From Parabacteroides sp. AM08-6 (GTDB taxonomy: Bacteria; Bacteroidota; Bacteroidia; Bacteroidales; Tannerellaceae), in the NCBI RefSeq assembly GCF_003473295.1, contig NZ_QRMP01000006.1, positions 2,441 through 66,440 on the forward strand: DNA of 64,000 nt, read 5' to 3'. This document shows positions 19,696 to 27,696 of the stretch, piece after piece. The stretch's first letter is position 1, and every line of letters begins with the position of its first letter. The notes under the pieces were generated by a model. The model was not told where the DNA came from, did not search any database, and saw nothing but the letters and a program-made list of their open reading frames with translations. A program made the position numbers and the translations under genes.

Positions 19696-22600
19696 TTAAT
19701 AAGTGATGTCAATACCAAAATTAAACACACGTTGAATAGGATACCAATCCCCGCTACCATTACGCGTTTCAGGGTCAACATCCACATCATCCAAACCATC
19801 AAATGTCAACAAGTTCATACCTTGAACATAAAAACGCACATTTTGAAGACCGGCGAAACGAATGGCACTCTTCGGAAGCGTATATCCAATTTCCACATTC
19901 TTCACGCGCAAATAAGAGGCATTATACAAGAACAAACTGCTGCTCTCATTCTTATTATTATCATTTTTCCCGATAGTTAGACGAGGATAAGTAGCAAAAT
20001 CTTTTGTCTCTTCCGTCCAGCGATTCATATGCATCGGTTTAACCTTACCAATCTGATCTTGTTCATATGCCGGGAAATCCCAAACAGCTGCACCGTTCAG
20101 CAACATACTTGTATTGGCTGCTCCCTGTAACATAACACTCAAATCAAAACCTTTATATTGAACACCGAAAGGAATACCAAACTGGATTTCTGGAGTTCTC
20201 GGATTTCCCATATTTGTCCGGTCATTCAAATCTGAAATTTTACCGTCTCCATCTAAGTCCTTATATACCACATCACCCGGAGATAACTTACCCCAAGGCT
20301 GGAATCCGGCACCATCATTCATTGCATTCAAACGGTCTGCTTCAGCTTGATCATACACAAAATGGTCAAAGACATATACAAAATTTTCATCAATACGTTT
20401 ACCTGTAGCAGCACGCCATTCAAAGTCTCTTGGTACTTCATTCATGAAGATAATCTTATTTCTGGCAAAGGTGAAGTTAGGCTTAATATAATAATGGAAA
20501 TCCCGACCTATAGAACCTCTCCATCCGACCTCTATATCCACGCCTTTATTGTCTACGATACCTGAATTAATAAGAGGAGCATTTTTACCTACATAATTAG
20601 GATAACCTAACTTATCACCACCACTCAAATCAGTGATAATATCAAAACGATGCTCTTTAAACACATCCATCGTAAACGTCAATCTATTGTTAAAGAAAGA
20701 CGCATCAATACCGACGTTCAATTTTTTTGATTTTTCCCAAGTCAAATTAGGATTAGACAAATTACCTTCATAATATCCGCCAGCCATACCCGTACCAAAG
20801 TCATTGTTAATACCGGTATTGTATCCGCCTCCACCATTAAAGAATGACAAATAAGCAAAACGGCTACCACCTAACTGGTCACTACCTACCAAACCATAAG
20901 ATGCACGAATTTTTAAGTTATCCAACCAAGAACTAGTTGACTGCATAAAACTTTCTCTTGAAACAACCCAACCAATAGAACCAGCAGGGAATGTACCGTA
21001 GCGTTTGCCAGGAGCGAAGTTTTCAGAACCATTGTAACCAATATTAAATTCTGCCAAATACTTATTATCATAAGCATAAGTTGCACGTCCGGAAAGACCT
21101 TGATAACGGTATTCCACGTCTTTATCATATGCGCGAGATGAACGATTGAATAATATCAAGCCACTTACATCGTGCAATCCAAATGAACGTAAATAATCCA
21201 ATTTCAATTGATAATAAGTTCTATTTTGGGTTGGATTATGCGATAACTCATTCCCAATAGTCGCATCCTGATCGTAATCACGATTTCCTTTTATATATTT
21301 ACCCGGATACATTTCAGTATTATTCATATAATAAGAACCATACTGACCGGCCTCCGGTGTAAACGTTCCGTACTTCGTGAATTTTCTATATCCGTCATCA
21401 TACTGACCTAACTCCCGTTTAATCCAGCGACCTTCTTCCGCATCATAAGAAAATATCCCCTCTATTTTCAATCCTTTCGTAATAAAATCCAATTTATGGC
21501 CAATAGCAAAAGAACCGTTCAAGAAGGTCTTCTTTTCATTCAAATAACCAGTTCTAGAAAGTTCACCCAAGATATTATATCGATGCTGATAATCACCATA
21601 AAGCATACCATAAGGGTTATTCAATACATAAGCCTCATTTTCAGGATTACCATTATTAGGCAATGTGATAGGTAAATAAGGAGGCTGTGTATTGGCAATA
21701 GCCACAACACGGCTTGCAGTAGTACCCGGGGCATTACGGTCAGTAATACGTGCACCCAAATCTAATTTCACATAAAAATCTTTCGTGATATCTACATCCA
21801 TATTCGCACGGAAATTATAACGTTTGAAAACAGCCTGCGTATCAAACTGAGTCAAATCTGTATGTTTGTAGTTACCATCCTGTTGGAAATAATTTGCTAA
21901 TACATAGTAACGTGCTCTATCTGAACCACCACGGACAGACAAACTGTAATCCTGCTGCATACCTGGTTTAAATGCATAATCGAAATAATCCCAGTCATAT
22001 CCCATGCCATCGGAATTATCCCCTTTTGCCTTACGATATCTTTCGATTGCTTCTTGTGAAAACAAATCCGGAGAATTTGGAGATGTTCCGCCATTAATCA
22101 TTGCTTCATTATACAAGGTTGCATAATCAGCCGAACCTAAATAAGAAGGAAATTTCACTGGATTGTTTGTACCTACAGAAGCTTTGAAGTTTACCGAAGC
22201 TTTTTCCTGAGCTTTACCACGTTTAGTTGTAATAATAATTACACCGTTTGCACCACGCACACCATAAGGTGCTGTAGCAGAAGCATCTTTCAAAATCGTA
22301 AATGTTTCAATCTCTTCCGGTGCTAAATAACTCATATCACGTTCTACTCCATCGACGATGATAATCGGACTTTTGTCTCCATATGTGCCAAAACCACGAA
22401 TTTTAATATCAGCTCCGTCAACACCTGGCTCACCACCACTAAACTGATTCACCATCAAACCCGGCATACGACCTGCCAATGCATTTGTCAGGTTAGCTGT
22501 AGGGCTCTGCGTTAAATCCTTTGTGGTAATGGTAGATACAGCGCCGGTAATTGTAGCTTTTCTCTGAGTTGTATACCCTACAACCACTACTTCTTCCAAC

Positions 22601-23211
22601 GCTTTGGTATCTTCTACCAAAGTTACATTCAATGTATGTTCACCTTTCAGTTGAACTTCCTGAGGCTGAAATCCTACATACGAGAATATCAGACTAGCTT
22701 TGGAATAAGGTGCAACAATCTCATAATTACCATCTGCATCAGTAATTACACCAGTCATCGTACCTTTCACCATAACATTCACACCTGGTAACGGTCCCAT
22801 ATTGTCCGATACCTGACCTTTCACTTTAAACCCTTCCTGATTGACCTCTTCTACTCTGGGTTCAGCAACCTTCGGGAATAAAATCACTTGTCCATTTTCA
22901 ACCTTGTAAGCACAATTCTGATTTTTTAACAAAATACTAAGAACCTCTTCAAGCTCCGCATTTTTTGTTTTGCAAGAAACTTTTGCCTCATCATCAAGCA
23001 CATTATTCGAATAAATAATGCTTACTCCTACCTGCTTTTGCACTTGTTCTAAAGCCTCTTTCAGTGTTGCATTTTTCAATGATAAACTAACTTGCGATTT
23101 CAGAACATTCGCATACATACTCATGGACATACAGCCACAGAGTCCTAAAATAAGAAAACGTTTCCATCGCCCCTTTTCATGCGGGCGCCTTCTTTCATCT
23201 TTCTTTTTCAT
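19696..23211 (-). CDS. SusC-like TonB-dependent transporter with STN domain
   Basis: The start is taken at ATG 23211 (1171 residues). The longer frame adds 18 residues before MKKKDERRR, which is the natural charged n-region of a signal peptide. After the signal come an STN domain (about 40-105), a carboxypeptidase-regulatory-like domain (about 128-205), the TonB plug with VVVGYTTQRK and the family's DGVERDMSYLAPEEIE and TILKDASATAPYG blocks, and the 22-strand barrel. An STN domain is the part that contacts a FecR-type anti-sigma factor, and one is encoded directly upstream. This is therefore both the mannan oligosaccharide importer and the likely outer-membrane sensor. Confidence 0.95.
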   Translation of the reverse strand: MKKKDERRRPHEKGRWKRFLILGLCGCMSMSMYANVLKSQVSLSLKNATLKEALEQVQKQVGVSIIYSNNVLDDEAKVSCKTKNAELEEVLSILLKNQNCAYKVENGQVILFPKVAEPRVEEVNQEGFKVKGQVSDNMGPLPGVNVMVKGTMTGVITDADGNYEIVAPYSKASLIFSYVGFQPQEVQLKGEHTLNVTLVEDTKALEEVVVVGYTTQRKATITGAVSTITTKDLTQSPTANLTNALAGRMPGLMVNQFSGGEPGVDGADIKIRGFGTYGDKSPIIIVDGVERDMSYLAPEEIETFTILKDASATAPYGVRGANGVIIITTKRGKAQEKASVNFKASVGTNNPVKFPSYLGSADYATLYNEAMINGGTSPNSPDLFSQEAIERYRKAKGDNSDGMGYDWDYFDYAFKPGMQQDYSLSVRGGSDRARYYVLANYFQQDGNYKHTDLTQFDTQAVFKRYNFRANMDVDITKDFYVKLDLGARITDRNAPGTTASRVVAIANTQPPYLPITLPNNGNPENEAYVLNNPYGMLYGDYQHRYNILGELSRTGYLNEKKTFLNGSFAIGHKLDFITKGLKIEGIFSYDAEEGRWIKRELGQYDDGYRKFTKYGTFTPEAGQYGSYYMNNTEMYPGKYIKGNRDYDQDATIGNELSHNPTQNRTYYQLKLDYLRSFGLHDVSGLILFNRSSRAYDKDVEYRYQGLSGRATYAYDNKYLAEFNIGYNGSENFAPGKRYGTFPAGSIGWVVSRESFMQSTSSWLDNLKIRASYGLVGSDQLGGSRFAYLSFFNGGGGYNTGINNDFGTGMAGGYYEGNLSNPNLTWEKSKKLNVGIDASFFNNRLTFTMDVFKEHRFDIITDLSGGDKLGYPNYVGKNAPLINSGIVDNKGVDIEVGWRGSIGRDFHYYIKPNFTFARNKIIFMNEVPRDFEWRAATGKRIDENFVYVFDHFVYDQAEADRLNAMNDGAGFQPWGKLSPGDVVYKDLDGDGKISDLNDRTNMGNPRTPEIQFGIPFGVQYKGFDLSVMLQGAANTSMLLNGAAVWDFPAYEQDQIGKVKPMHMNRWTEETKDFATYPRLTIGKNDNNKNESSSLFLYNASYLRVKNVEIGYTLPKSAIRFAGLQNVRFYVQGMNLLTFDGLDDVDVDPETRNGSGDWYPIQRVFNFGIDITY

Positions 23212-23270
23212 AACATTTTTATTAAAATTAGTGATTAACAGTTGTAAAAACACCTGTCTTTCCATATTGA

Positions 23271-24413
23271 TTAATTGATTTGATATAGATTCACAACTTT
23301 TCCTCCCGGGACCAAAATTCCCATTAAAATATCTAGTGTTTCTTCTCCGGTATTCCGTAAATCCAACATTCCGGATACCTGATAATTCAGATATTCCGGA
23401 TTTACGAGAGTTATTTTTATATTATATACTTTTTCCAATTTATATAGAACTTCATGTAAAGGGAGTCTGTCGAATTTCAGTTTCCCATCAATCCAAGAGA
23501 TATAATTTGACACATCTACTTCTTTCAAATCTTCATTCCGCGTATCAGCCGAAAAATTATAGCATTGCTTAGGAGTAAGCTGCAAAGTTCCGGCTTCGCT
23601 GTCTACAGCAATCTTTCCGGAAACAAGAACTGCTTCGAATTTTTGCAATGTTTTATCGATTAATACATTAAATTGAGTGCCTGTCACTTCTATTGTTTTA
23701 TAAGCTGTACGAACTAAGAATTTCCGTTCATCCGCCTCTTTCTGAACTTCAAAATAGCCTTCTCCTTCCAGATACACTTCCCGCTTATCTCCTGTAAAAT
23801 TAGAAGGATACACCAACGAAGAACCGGAATTCAAATGCACCCGTGTCCCATCCGCCAGAACCAGCAAAGAACGCTTCCCGTAAGGAATTCGGATTGTATT
23901 TAATGTTTCTTCCTTCTGTTTTTGTTCAATTTCCAACGTATCGTTAATCTGGATACGTCGTTTTTGAGTATCATAGGAAACGACTGCCATGGAATCCTGT
24001 ATTTCTATAGCCTCCTCTTCTCCTATTGCTAAAACTATTTCTGTTGAACTAGCGACCTTCGACAAATATGTTTCGTAATCCGGTTGTACATTCTTGTTTC
24101 TATTCAAAAAAAACACAAACAACACAACTGCTGCCACACTTGTTACAGTAGAGAAAATCCAGTAGAGTTGTCGCCTTCTTTTTTTACCGGACGGCACACT
24201 AGCACGCATCCGTATCCCCTCAAGAACGTCTTCCGGAACATCTGTGATTTCCGAAAAGGCCTCCATTTCGACAATTATCCAAATAGCATATAACTGCTCA
24301 AAATGGGCCTTGTTCTCTTCCGAAGCTTCAATCCAACGCAAGACCTCCCTTGCTTCTTCCTTCGAACAAGACTGCTTAATATATCGTATTAATATTTCGT
24401 CCCTTATTTCCAT
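23271..24413 (-). CDS. FecR-type anti-sigma factor
   Basis: A 380-residue inner-membrane anti-sigma factor. I chose ATG 24413 (MEIRDEILIRYIKQ). The longer start at 24476 would lie inside the conserved 60-bp promoter-like element and adds non-homologous residues. The cytoplasmic N-terminal domain (about 1-85) has the sigma-binding type sequence EEAREVLRWIEASEENKAHF. A single transmembrane helix (about 90-110) is followed by the periplasmic FecR domain with IRIPYGKRSLLVLADGTRV and the DUF4974-type C-terminal domain that receives the STN signal. The gene precedes susC by about 60 bp. The cognate sigma gene lies 2.2 kb upstream, separated by propeller pseudogenes rather than adjacent. Confidence 0.93.
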   Translation of the reverse strand: MEIRDEILIRYIKQSCSKEEAREVLRWIEASEENKAHFEQLYAIWIIVEMEAFSEITDVPEDVLEGIRMRASVPSGKKRRRQLYWIFSTVTSVAAVVLFVFFLNRNKNVQPDYETYLSKVASSTEIVLAIGEEEAIEIQDSMAVVSYDTQKRRIQINDTLEIEQKQKEETLNTIRIPYGKRSLLVLADGTRVHLNSGSSLVYPSNFTGDKREVYLEGEGYFEVQKEADERKFLVRTAYKTIEVTGTQFNVLIDKTLQKFEAVLVSGKIAVDSEAGTLQLTPKQCYNFSADTRNEDLKEVDVSNYISWIDGKLKFDRLPLHEVLYKLEKVYNIKITLVNPEYLNYQVSGMLDLRNTGEETLDILMGILVPGGKVVNLYQIN

Positions 24414-24425
24414 TTTATTAAGTCT

Positions 24426-24485
24426 CTCTATATAGGCTAACACATTTTTTCGCTCTATCCCTAACGAAAAAGTCAACTTTTTTCA
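24426..24485 (-). promoter_or_regulatory. Putative ECF sigma promoter element A (before fecR-susC-susD)
   Basis: A 60-bp block ending 13 bp before the fecR start. By hand alignment, 51 of 60 positions match element B at 26385-26444. Conserved pieces on the minus strand include TAGGGATAG, GAAAAAATGTGTT and GCCTATATAGAG, preceded by a small GAAAAAAG/CTTTTTC hairpin. It does not resemble the housekeeping TAnnTTTG promoter. I infer that it is recognised by the ECF sigma factor encoded at 26572-27144. Confidence 0.6.
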
Positions 24486-24540
24486 ATTTTTTTTCATCCA
24501 CCGCAGGGGGGAATAATATGTACAGATTGAAAATCAAAGT

Positions 24541-24920
24541 CTAAAAAGTAAATTCTAAAATTTTTAAAATTGGATTATCTTCTTCCTGAACCGGATGTTT
24601 GAATTGCTTTTTCAAATTCTTAGTTCTTTCATCTTCTTTTTTCAGGGAACCATCAAAGAGGGGAGCATAGTTATTAGCAGCCCAAGCACTAACGAGGCAT
24701 CCATCTGTAAAATCACCCAAACCAACAAATCATCCCCGCTTTCCAACTGAACATAACGTATTGGCTTAAAAATTTCATTTTCAAAACTTTCACTCATCCA
24801 ATCAGCCTCATCCAAACCCTGAACTTTTATATTTACCACTGTAGATGCTCCTTCGGCTTTCCCTTCAACCAAGCTCAACAACAAAAACAACAACGTTAAC
24901 AAGTAAAATTCTTTTTTCAT
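24541..24920 (-). pseudogene. 6-bladed beta-propeller protein, internally deleted remnant
   Basis: The frame from ATG 24920 encodes a signal peptide (MKKEFYLLTLLFLLL) and the first propeller strand (IRYVQLESGDDLLV). It then runs out of frame and stops at 24642. In a shifted frame from the same point there is a clean propeller C-terminus, starting GDFTDGCLVSAWAANNYAP and ending EEDNPILKILEFTF with a stop at 24541. The intact relative next door has some 250 residues between these two parts. This copy has therefore lost the middle of the gene by deletion with a frameshift at about 24703-24712. Family members are exported propellers of unknown function (DUF5128-like), often clustered in Bacteroidales. 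Confidence 0.75.
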
Positions 24921-24965
24921 GATATCAAATATTATTAAGTTAAACAGAGAAAAAAACATCATTCA

Positions 24966-25112
24966 TTATTTCAAATAGACAATTTGTATTTTAACATTTT
25001 CACTTTCTTCATCCCATAATTGGACAAAATCCACATTTCTTTCATTCAGGAATGTACAGTCAAAAGAAAAAACACAAATTATTGATATATACAACACATT
25101 ATTCTTATTCAT
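24966..25112 (-). CDS. 48-residue exported small protein or propeller remnant
   Basis: A short frame starts at ATG 25112, overlapping the last codons of the propeller gene, and stops at 24966. The N-terminus is signal-like (MNKNNVLYISIICVFSFDC). The rest, ending SENVKIQIVYLK, resembles the first strand of the same propeller family. It could be a third, truncated copy of that family or a genuine small lipoprotein. The overlap indicates co-transcription with the propeller gene. Confidence 0.4.
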   Translation of the reverse strand: MNKNNVLYISIICVFSFDCTFLNERNVDFVQLWDEESENVKIQIVYLK

Positions 25113-26347
25113 ATTCAGTATTCAATTTATAAAAGACTAATGCCGGATTCGTATTCTCATCGGCACTATTCATAATCTCCAAATATTCTTTATTAGCCAA
25201 ATGAGTATCCTGTGTAAAAGGTGTTGGGATGAATGCTCCAACAAAATAGTCCTTATATGTACAAACAGGGGGTACAATTGAAAAAGCCCCCTTTCTTAAT
25301 GGTTTCTTTTTATCAAATTTCTTGTCTTGATCAAAATAGAAGCTCTTTTTATTTTTCTTATTATAATAATATGTATATCCCACAATTCTAGTTTTATACT
25401 TTCGACCTATTGAGTATTGAAAAAAGTCATTATTCTCAAGGACTTTACTACCCAAACAAGTATAGCCATTAAAAAGTAAATCTACACGTTCTTTCTCCGA
25501 CAGTTCCTTATCCTTATAATCCCACAATGATTTTGCCTGTCTTATCACATATTTAGCTTGAAAAGAATGATTAGAAATCAAACAGTAAACGGTATCACAA
25601 AAAGAAGGTATATAAAGTAGTTCACCTAATTCATTTTTATTAAAAGGATCTACATTTACCGTATATTTTTGAAGAGGATAAAACTCAAATGCAGTATTTG
25701 TGATAGTAGAATCCTTGGAAAGCAACAAAGCATAACATCCGTTTGTGGCATTTTTCGTTTGCTCATATGCTATAGAATTATAGAAGCAATCATTTTCTAT
25801 CGGAGAATAATAGATATTCGGGATAGCACGAGTAAAACGCAAAAATTCACCATCTAAACTATAATGCATATATTTGCCGGCTACATCAGCCACTATCAAC
25901 TCCTTTGTGTATTCATTGATGTGCATATCCCCCAAACGTATATATTCATTGGGGCCACCACCTTGGTCATCTATTACTTTTATCAGTTTTCCTTTCATAT
26001 CAAATATGAAAACCTTCTTTGCAATATTTTGATCCAATACATAAATCCTATCCTCAAATATTTCAAGTCGACTTATATTCCCAATCAATTCATCTGATGA
26101 AAGTTGTACGAAATGAACACTGTCCACCAATCCGTCAGAAAATTCATTATAAGACATACTCGCCGCATCAAACGAATTTATTTCAATTAAACTACTTTCT
26201 TTTCAACAATTCTTTTGCATCGTTATAAACCAACTCTGTAACATCCCTTTTTACCTCCGACAAGATAATGGTCTGTTCTTTTCTGTTGGAACACGAAACA
26301 AATAAAATAGAGAACACTGCAAACATACCTGATACTATACATTTCAT
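25105..26347 (-). pseudogene. 6-bladed beta-propeller lipoprotein, frameshifted
   Basis: Two frames together make one protein. From ATG 26347 come a lipoprotein signal (lipobox LFVSC) and a lead-in ending KELLKRK, then a stop at 26192. A second frame covers the whole propeller (25105-26157 by its first Met), with ESSLIEINSFDAASM readable upstream of that Met. Removing one A from the AAAA run at 26200-26203 joins them into one frame. Propeller motifs include DRIYVLDQ, the GGGPNEY segment and a C-terminus NPALVFYKL. So either the gene is broken, or the run is slippery and phase-variable, or there is a one-base sequencing error. It lies directly behind element B, between the sigma and anti-sigma genes. 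Confidence 0.75.
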
Positions 26348-26384
26348 ATCTTTATTTATTAGATTTAAGCATTTAGAGAACATC

Positions 26385-26444
26385 CTCTATATAGGCAAAC
26401 ACATTTTTTCCCCCTATCCCTAGTGGAAAAAGCGACTTTTTTCA
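26385..26444 (-). promoter_or_regulatory. Putative ECF sigma promoter element B (before propeller genes)
   Basis: A 60-bp block, 51/60 identical to element A. It begins 38 bp before the ATG of the propeller lipoprotein and lies 128 bp beyond the sigma gene stop. The nine differences fall mostly in the middle; the ends and the A-tract are kept. It probably drives the propeller cluster under the same sigma factor. I see no gene in the surrounding 26445-26571. Confidence 0.6.
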
Positions 26445-26571
26445 CGAAACGCATCAGTATAAACATTATTTAACTCACACGTGGCTATTTCAAGGGTAAA
26501 ACAGGATAAATCTTAAAATACATGACACAGAGAAAATGTGAGAGCTCAACAAAGAAAGGAGTTTCTAAAGA

Positions 26572-27144
26572 TTAGAATAGAGATATTTTAAAATGATATT
26601 CTTCTGGTAAATCGTGTTTTATTTGTCTTATTGCTTTGGAGATATGGAATTCGACCGCTTTTTGCGACAAATGCATTATTTGTGCAATTTCCTTGTTCGA
26701 CATATTTTCTTTACGGCTAAGCATAAAAATTTCCTGAGATTGCAAAGATAGTTTCTGAAGGGATTGCTGGATAATCTCTTCCAAATCTTGCAAAAAGAGA
26801 GATTCAACTACAGTATCTTCCAATAAATAAAGATTACTTCTCATATATATATTATCCTGCTCCAAAAGCTCAACAGGAATTGTCTCTAGTTGCAAACCAC
26901 GCAAATAATTAAAACTTTTATTTCTTACAATACGAAATAAATACTGTAATAGATTGCAATCAACATCAAAGGTTTCCCTCTTTTCCCAAACTGCTAAAAA
27001 GGCATCTTGCACAATTTCTTTCGCCACTTCAGTATCAAGTACAAATGTTACCGCAAGTTTGTACAAACGGCCCCAATACAAGGAAACCAACTGTGTTAAA
27101 GCCTGTTCATTCCCCTTTTGTAAATCATTGATACTAAATCCCAT
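26572..27144 (-). CDS. ECF sigma factor (FecI-like, Bacteroidetes type)
   Basis: A 190-residue ECF sigma factor. Region 2 (about 10-80) contains EIVQDAFLAVWEKRETFD, the usual core-binding and -10 recognition block. Region 4 (about 125-180) contains SLQSQEIFMLSRKENMSNKE and a helix-turn-helix EIAQIMHLSQKAVEFHISKA. It is the likely partner of the FecR protein encoded downstream and of the STN domain on SusC. It is transcribed alone from a promoter inside a segment bounded by inverted repeats (27204-27477), so its expression may be switched by DNA inversion. Confidence 0.93.
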   Translation of the reverse strand: MGFSINDLQKGNEQALTQLVSLYWGRLYKLAVTFVLDTEVAKEIVQDAFLAVWEKRETFDVDCNLLQYLFRIVRNKSFNYLRGLQLETIPVELLEQDNIYMRSNLYLLEDTVVESLFLQDLEEIIQQSLQKLSLQSQEIFMLSRKENMSNKEIAQIMHLSQKAVEFHISKAIRQIKHDLPEEYHFKISLF

Positions 27145-27203
27145 AATAAGTCTTCCTCGCTAACTGTTTATATAAGTTCAGAAACAGACATGCAAAAAAA
27201 CTC

Positions 27204-27224
27204 AGTTCTGCAAGAACTCTGTTT
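27204..27224. repeat. Left arm of 21-bp inverted repeat (putative inversion site)
   Basis: This arm is the exact reverse complement of 27457-27477 over 21 bp. It contains an internal palindrome, AGTTCTGCAAGAACT (two 6-bp arms around GCA). It lies 60 bp upstream of the sigma factor start. Paired, internally symmetric repeats of this size are typical of tyrosine- or serine-recombinase inversion sites in Bacteroidales. Confidence 0.85.
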
Positions 27225-27456
27225 TTATTTAAAGATCTAACGCAAAGATAATATTTTTTTTGATTTATACGCATTCCTTCCCACTTTTATATCACATCTT
27301 GTAAAATAAAACAAAAAAAAGTGATAATAAGTCACCAATTCTACCATACTATAACCAAAACCTTCATATTTCAAGCCTTCTTACCAATACTTTAAAGTTA
27401 CTTCATATTTATCAGAACCTCAAATTATTTGATTATCAGCTGGTTTTATCAGGAAT
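27225..27456. promoter_or_regulatory. Putative invertible promoter segment, 232 bp
   Basis: This AT-rich segment between the two repeat arms has no coding frame worth reporting. It carries one clear -7 box, TATCTTTG on the minus strand (27243-27250), 18 bp inside the left arm and pointing out towards the sigma gene. In the orientation shown, the predicted transcript starts near 27236 and reads through the repeat into the sigma gene, so this is the ON state. I found no matching box pointing out through the right arm. Inversion would therefore remove the sigma promoter. Confidence 0.65.
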
Positions 27457-27477
27457 AAACAGAGTTCTTGCAGAACT
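27457..27477. repeat. Right arm of 21-bp inverted repeat (putative inversion site)
   Basis: The perfect partner of 27204-27224. Outside it, at 27493-27523, is a terminator-like hairpin that would stop plus-strand transcripts from an inverted promoter. Confidence 0.85.
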
Positions 27478-27492
27478 AAATCAATTCAGCAG

Positions 27493-27523
27493 AAAAAGAA
27501 GATTTGAGACTCTGCTTCTTTTT
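27493..27523 (+). terminator. Weak hairpin with T-run just outside the right repeat arm
   Basis: AAAAAGAAG (27493-27501) pairs with CTTCTTTTT (27515-27523) around a 13-nt loop. The stem is AT-rich, and an alternative GCAGA/TCTGC pairing is possible. Placed here, it would shield the GH38 gene from antisense transcription when the promoter is inverted. Confidence 0.4.
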
Positions 27524-27585
27524 ATCCTTCAAAAAGCCATATACCTGACTCAAAATACAATTTACGAGTATTCAAAAAAACAATA

Positions 27586-27649
27586 AAGCCCTGTAAGAAA
27601 ATAACAAAATCCACCAATAATACCTTATTTGTTATACCTCACAGGGCTT
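27586..27649 (-). terminator. Terminator of the GH38 gene
   Basis: AAGCCCTGT (27586-27594) pairs with the complementary arm at 27641-27649. A second pairing of TAACAAA with TTTGTTA lies inside. On the minus strand the stem is followed by a run of seven T. It isolates the GH38 transcript from the sigma operon. Confidence 0.75.
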
Positions 27650-27696
27650 CATATTTACAATAATCCGAAAAACCTTCGGAATAAGACTATTTATCT

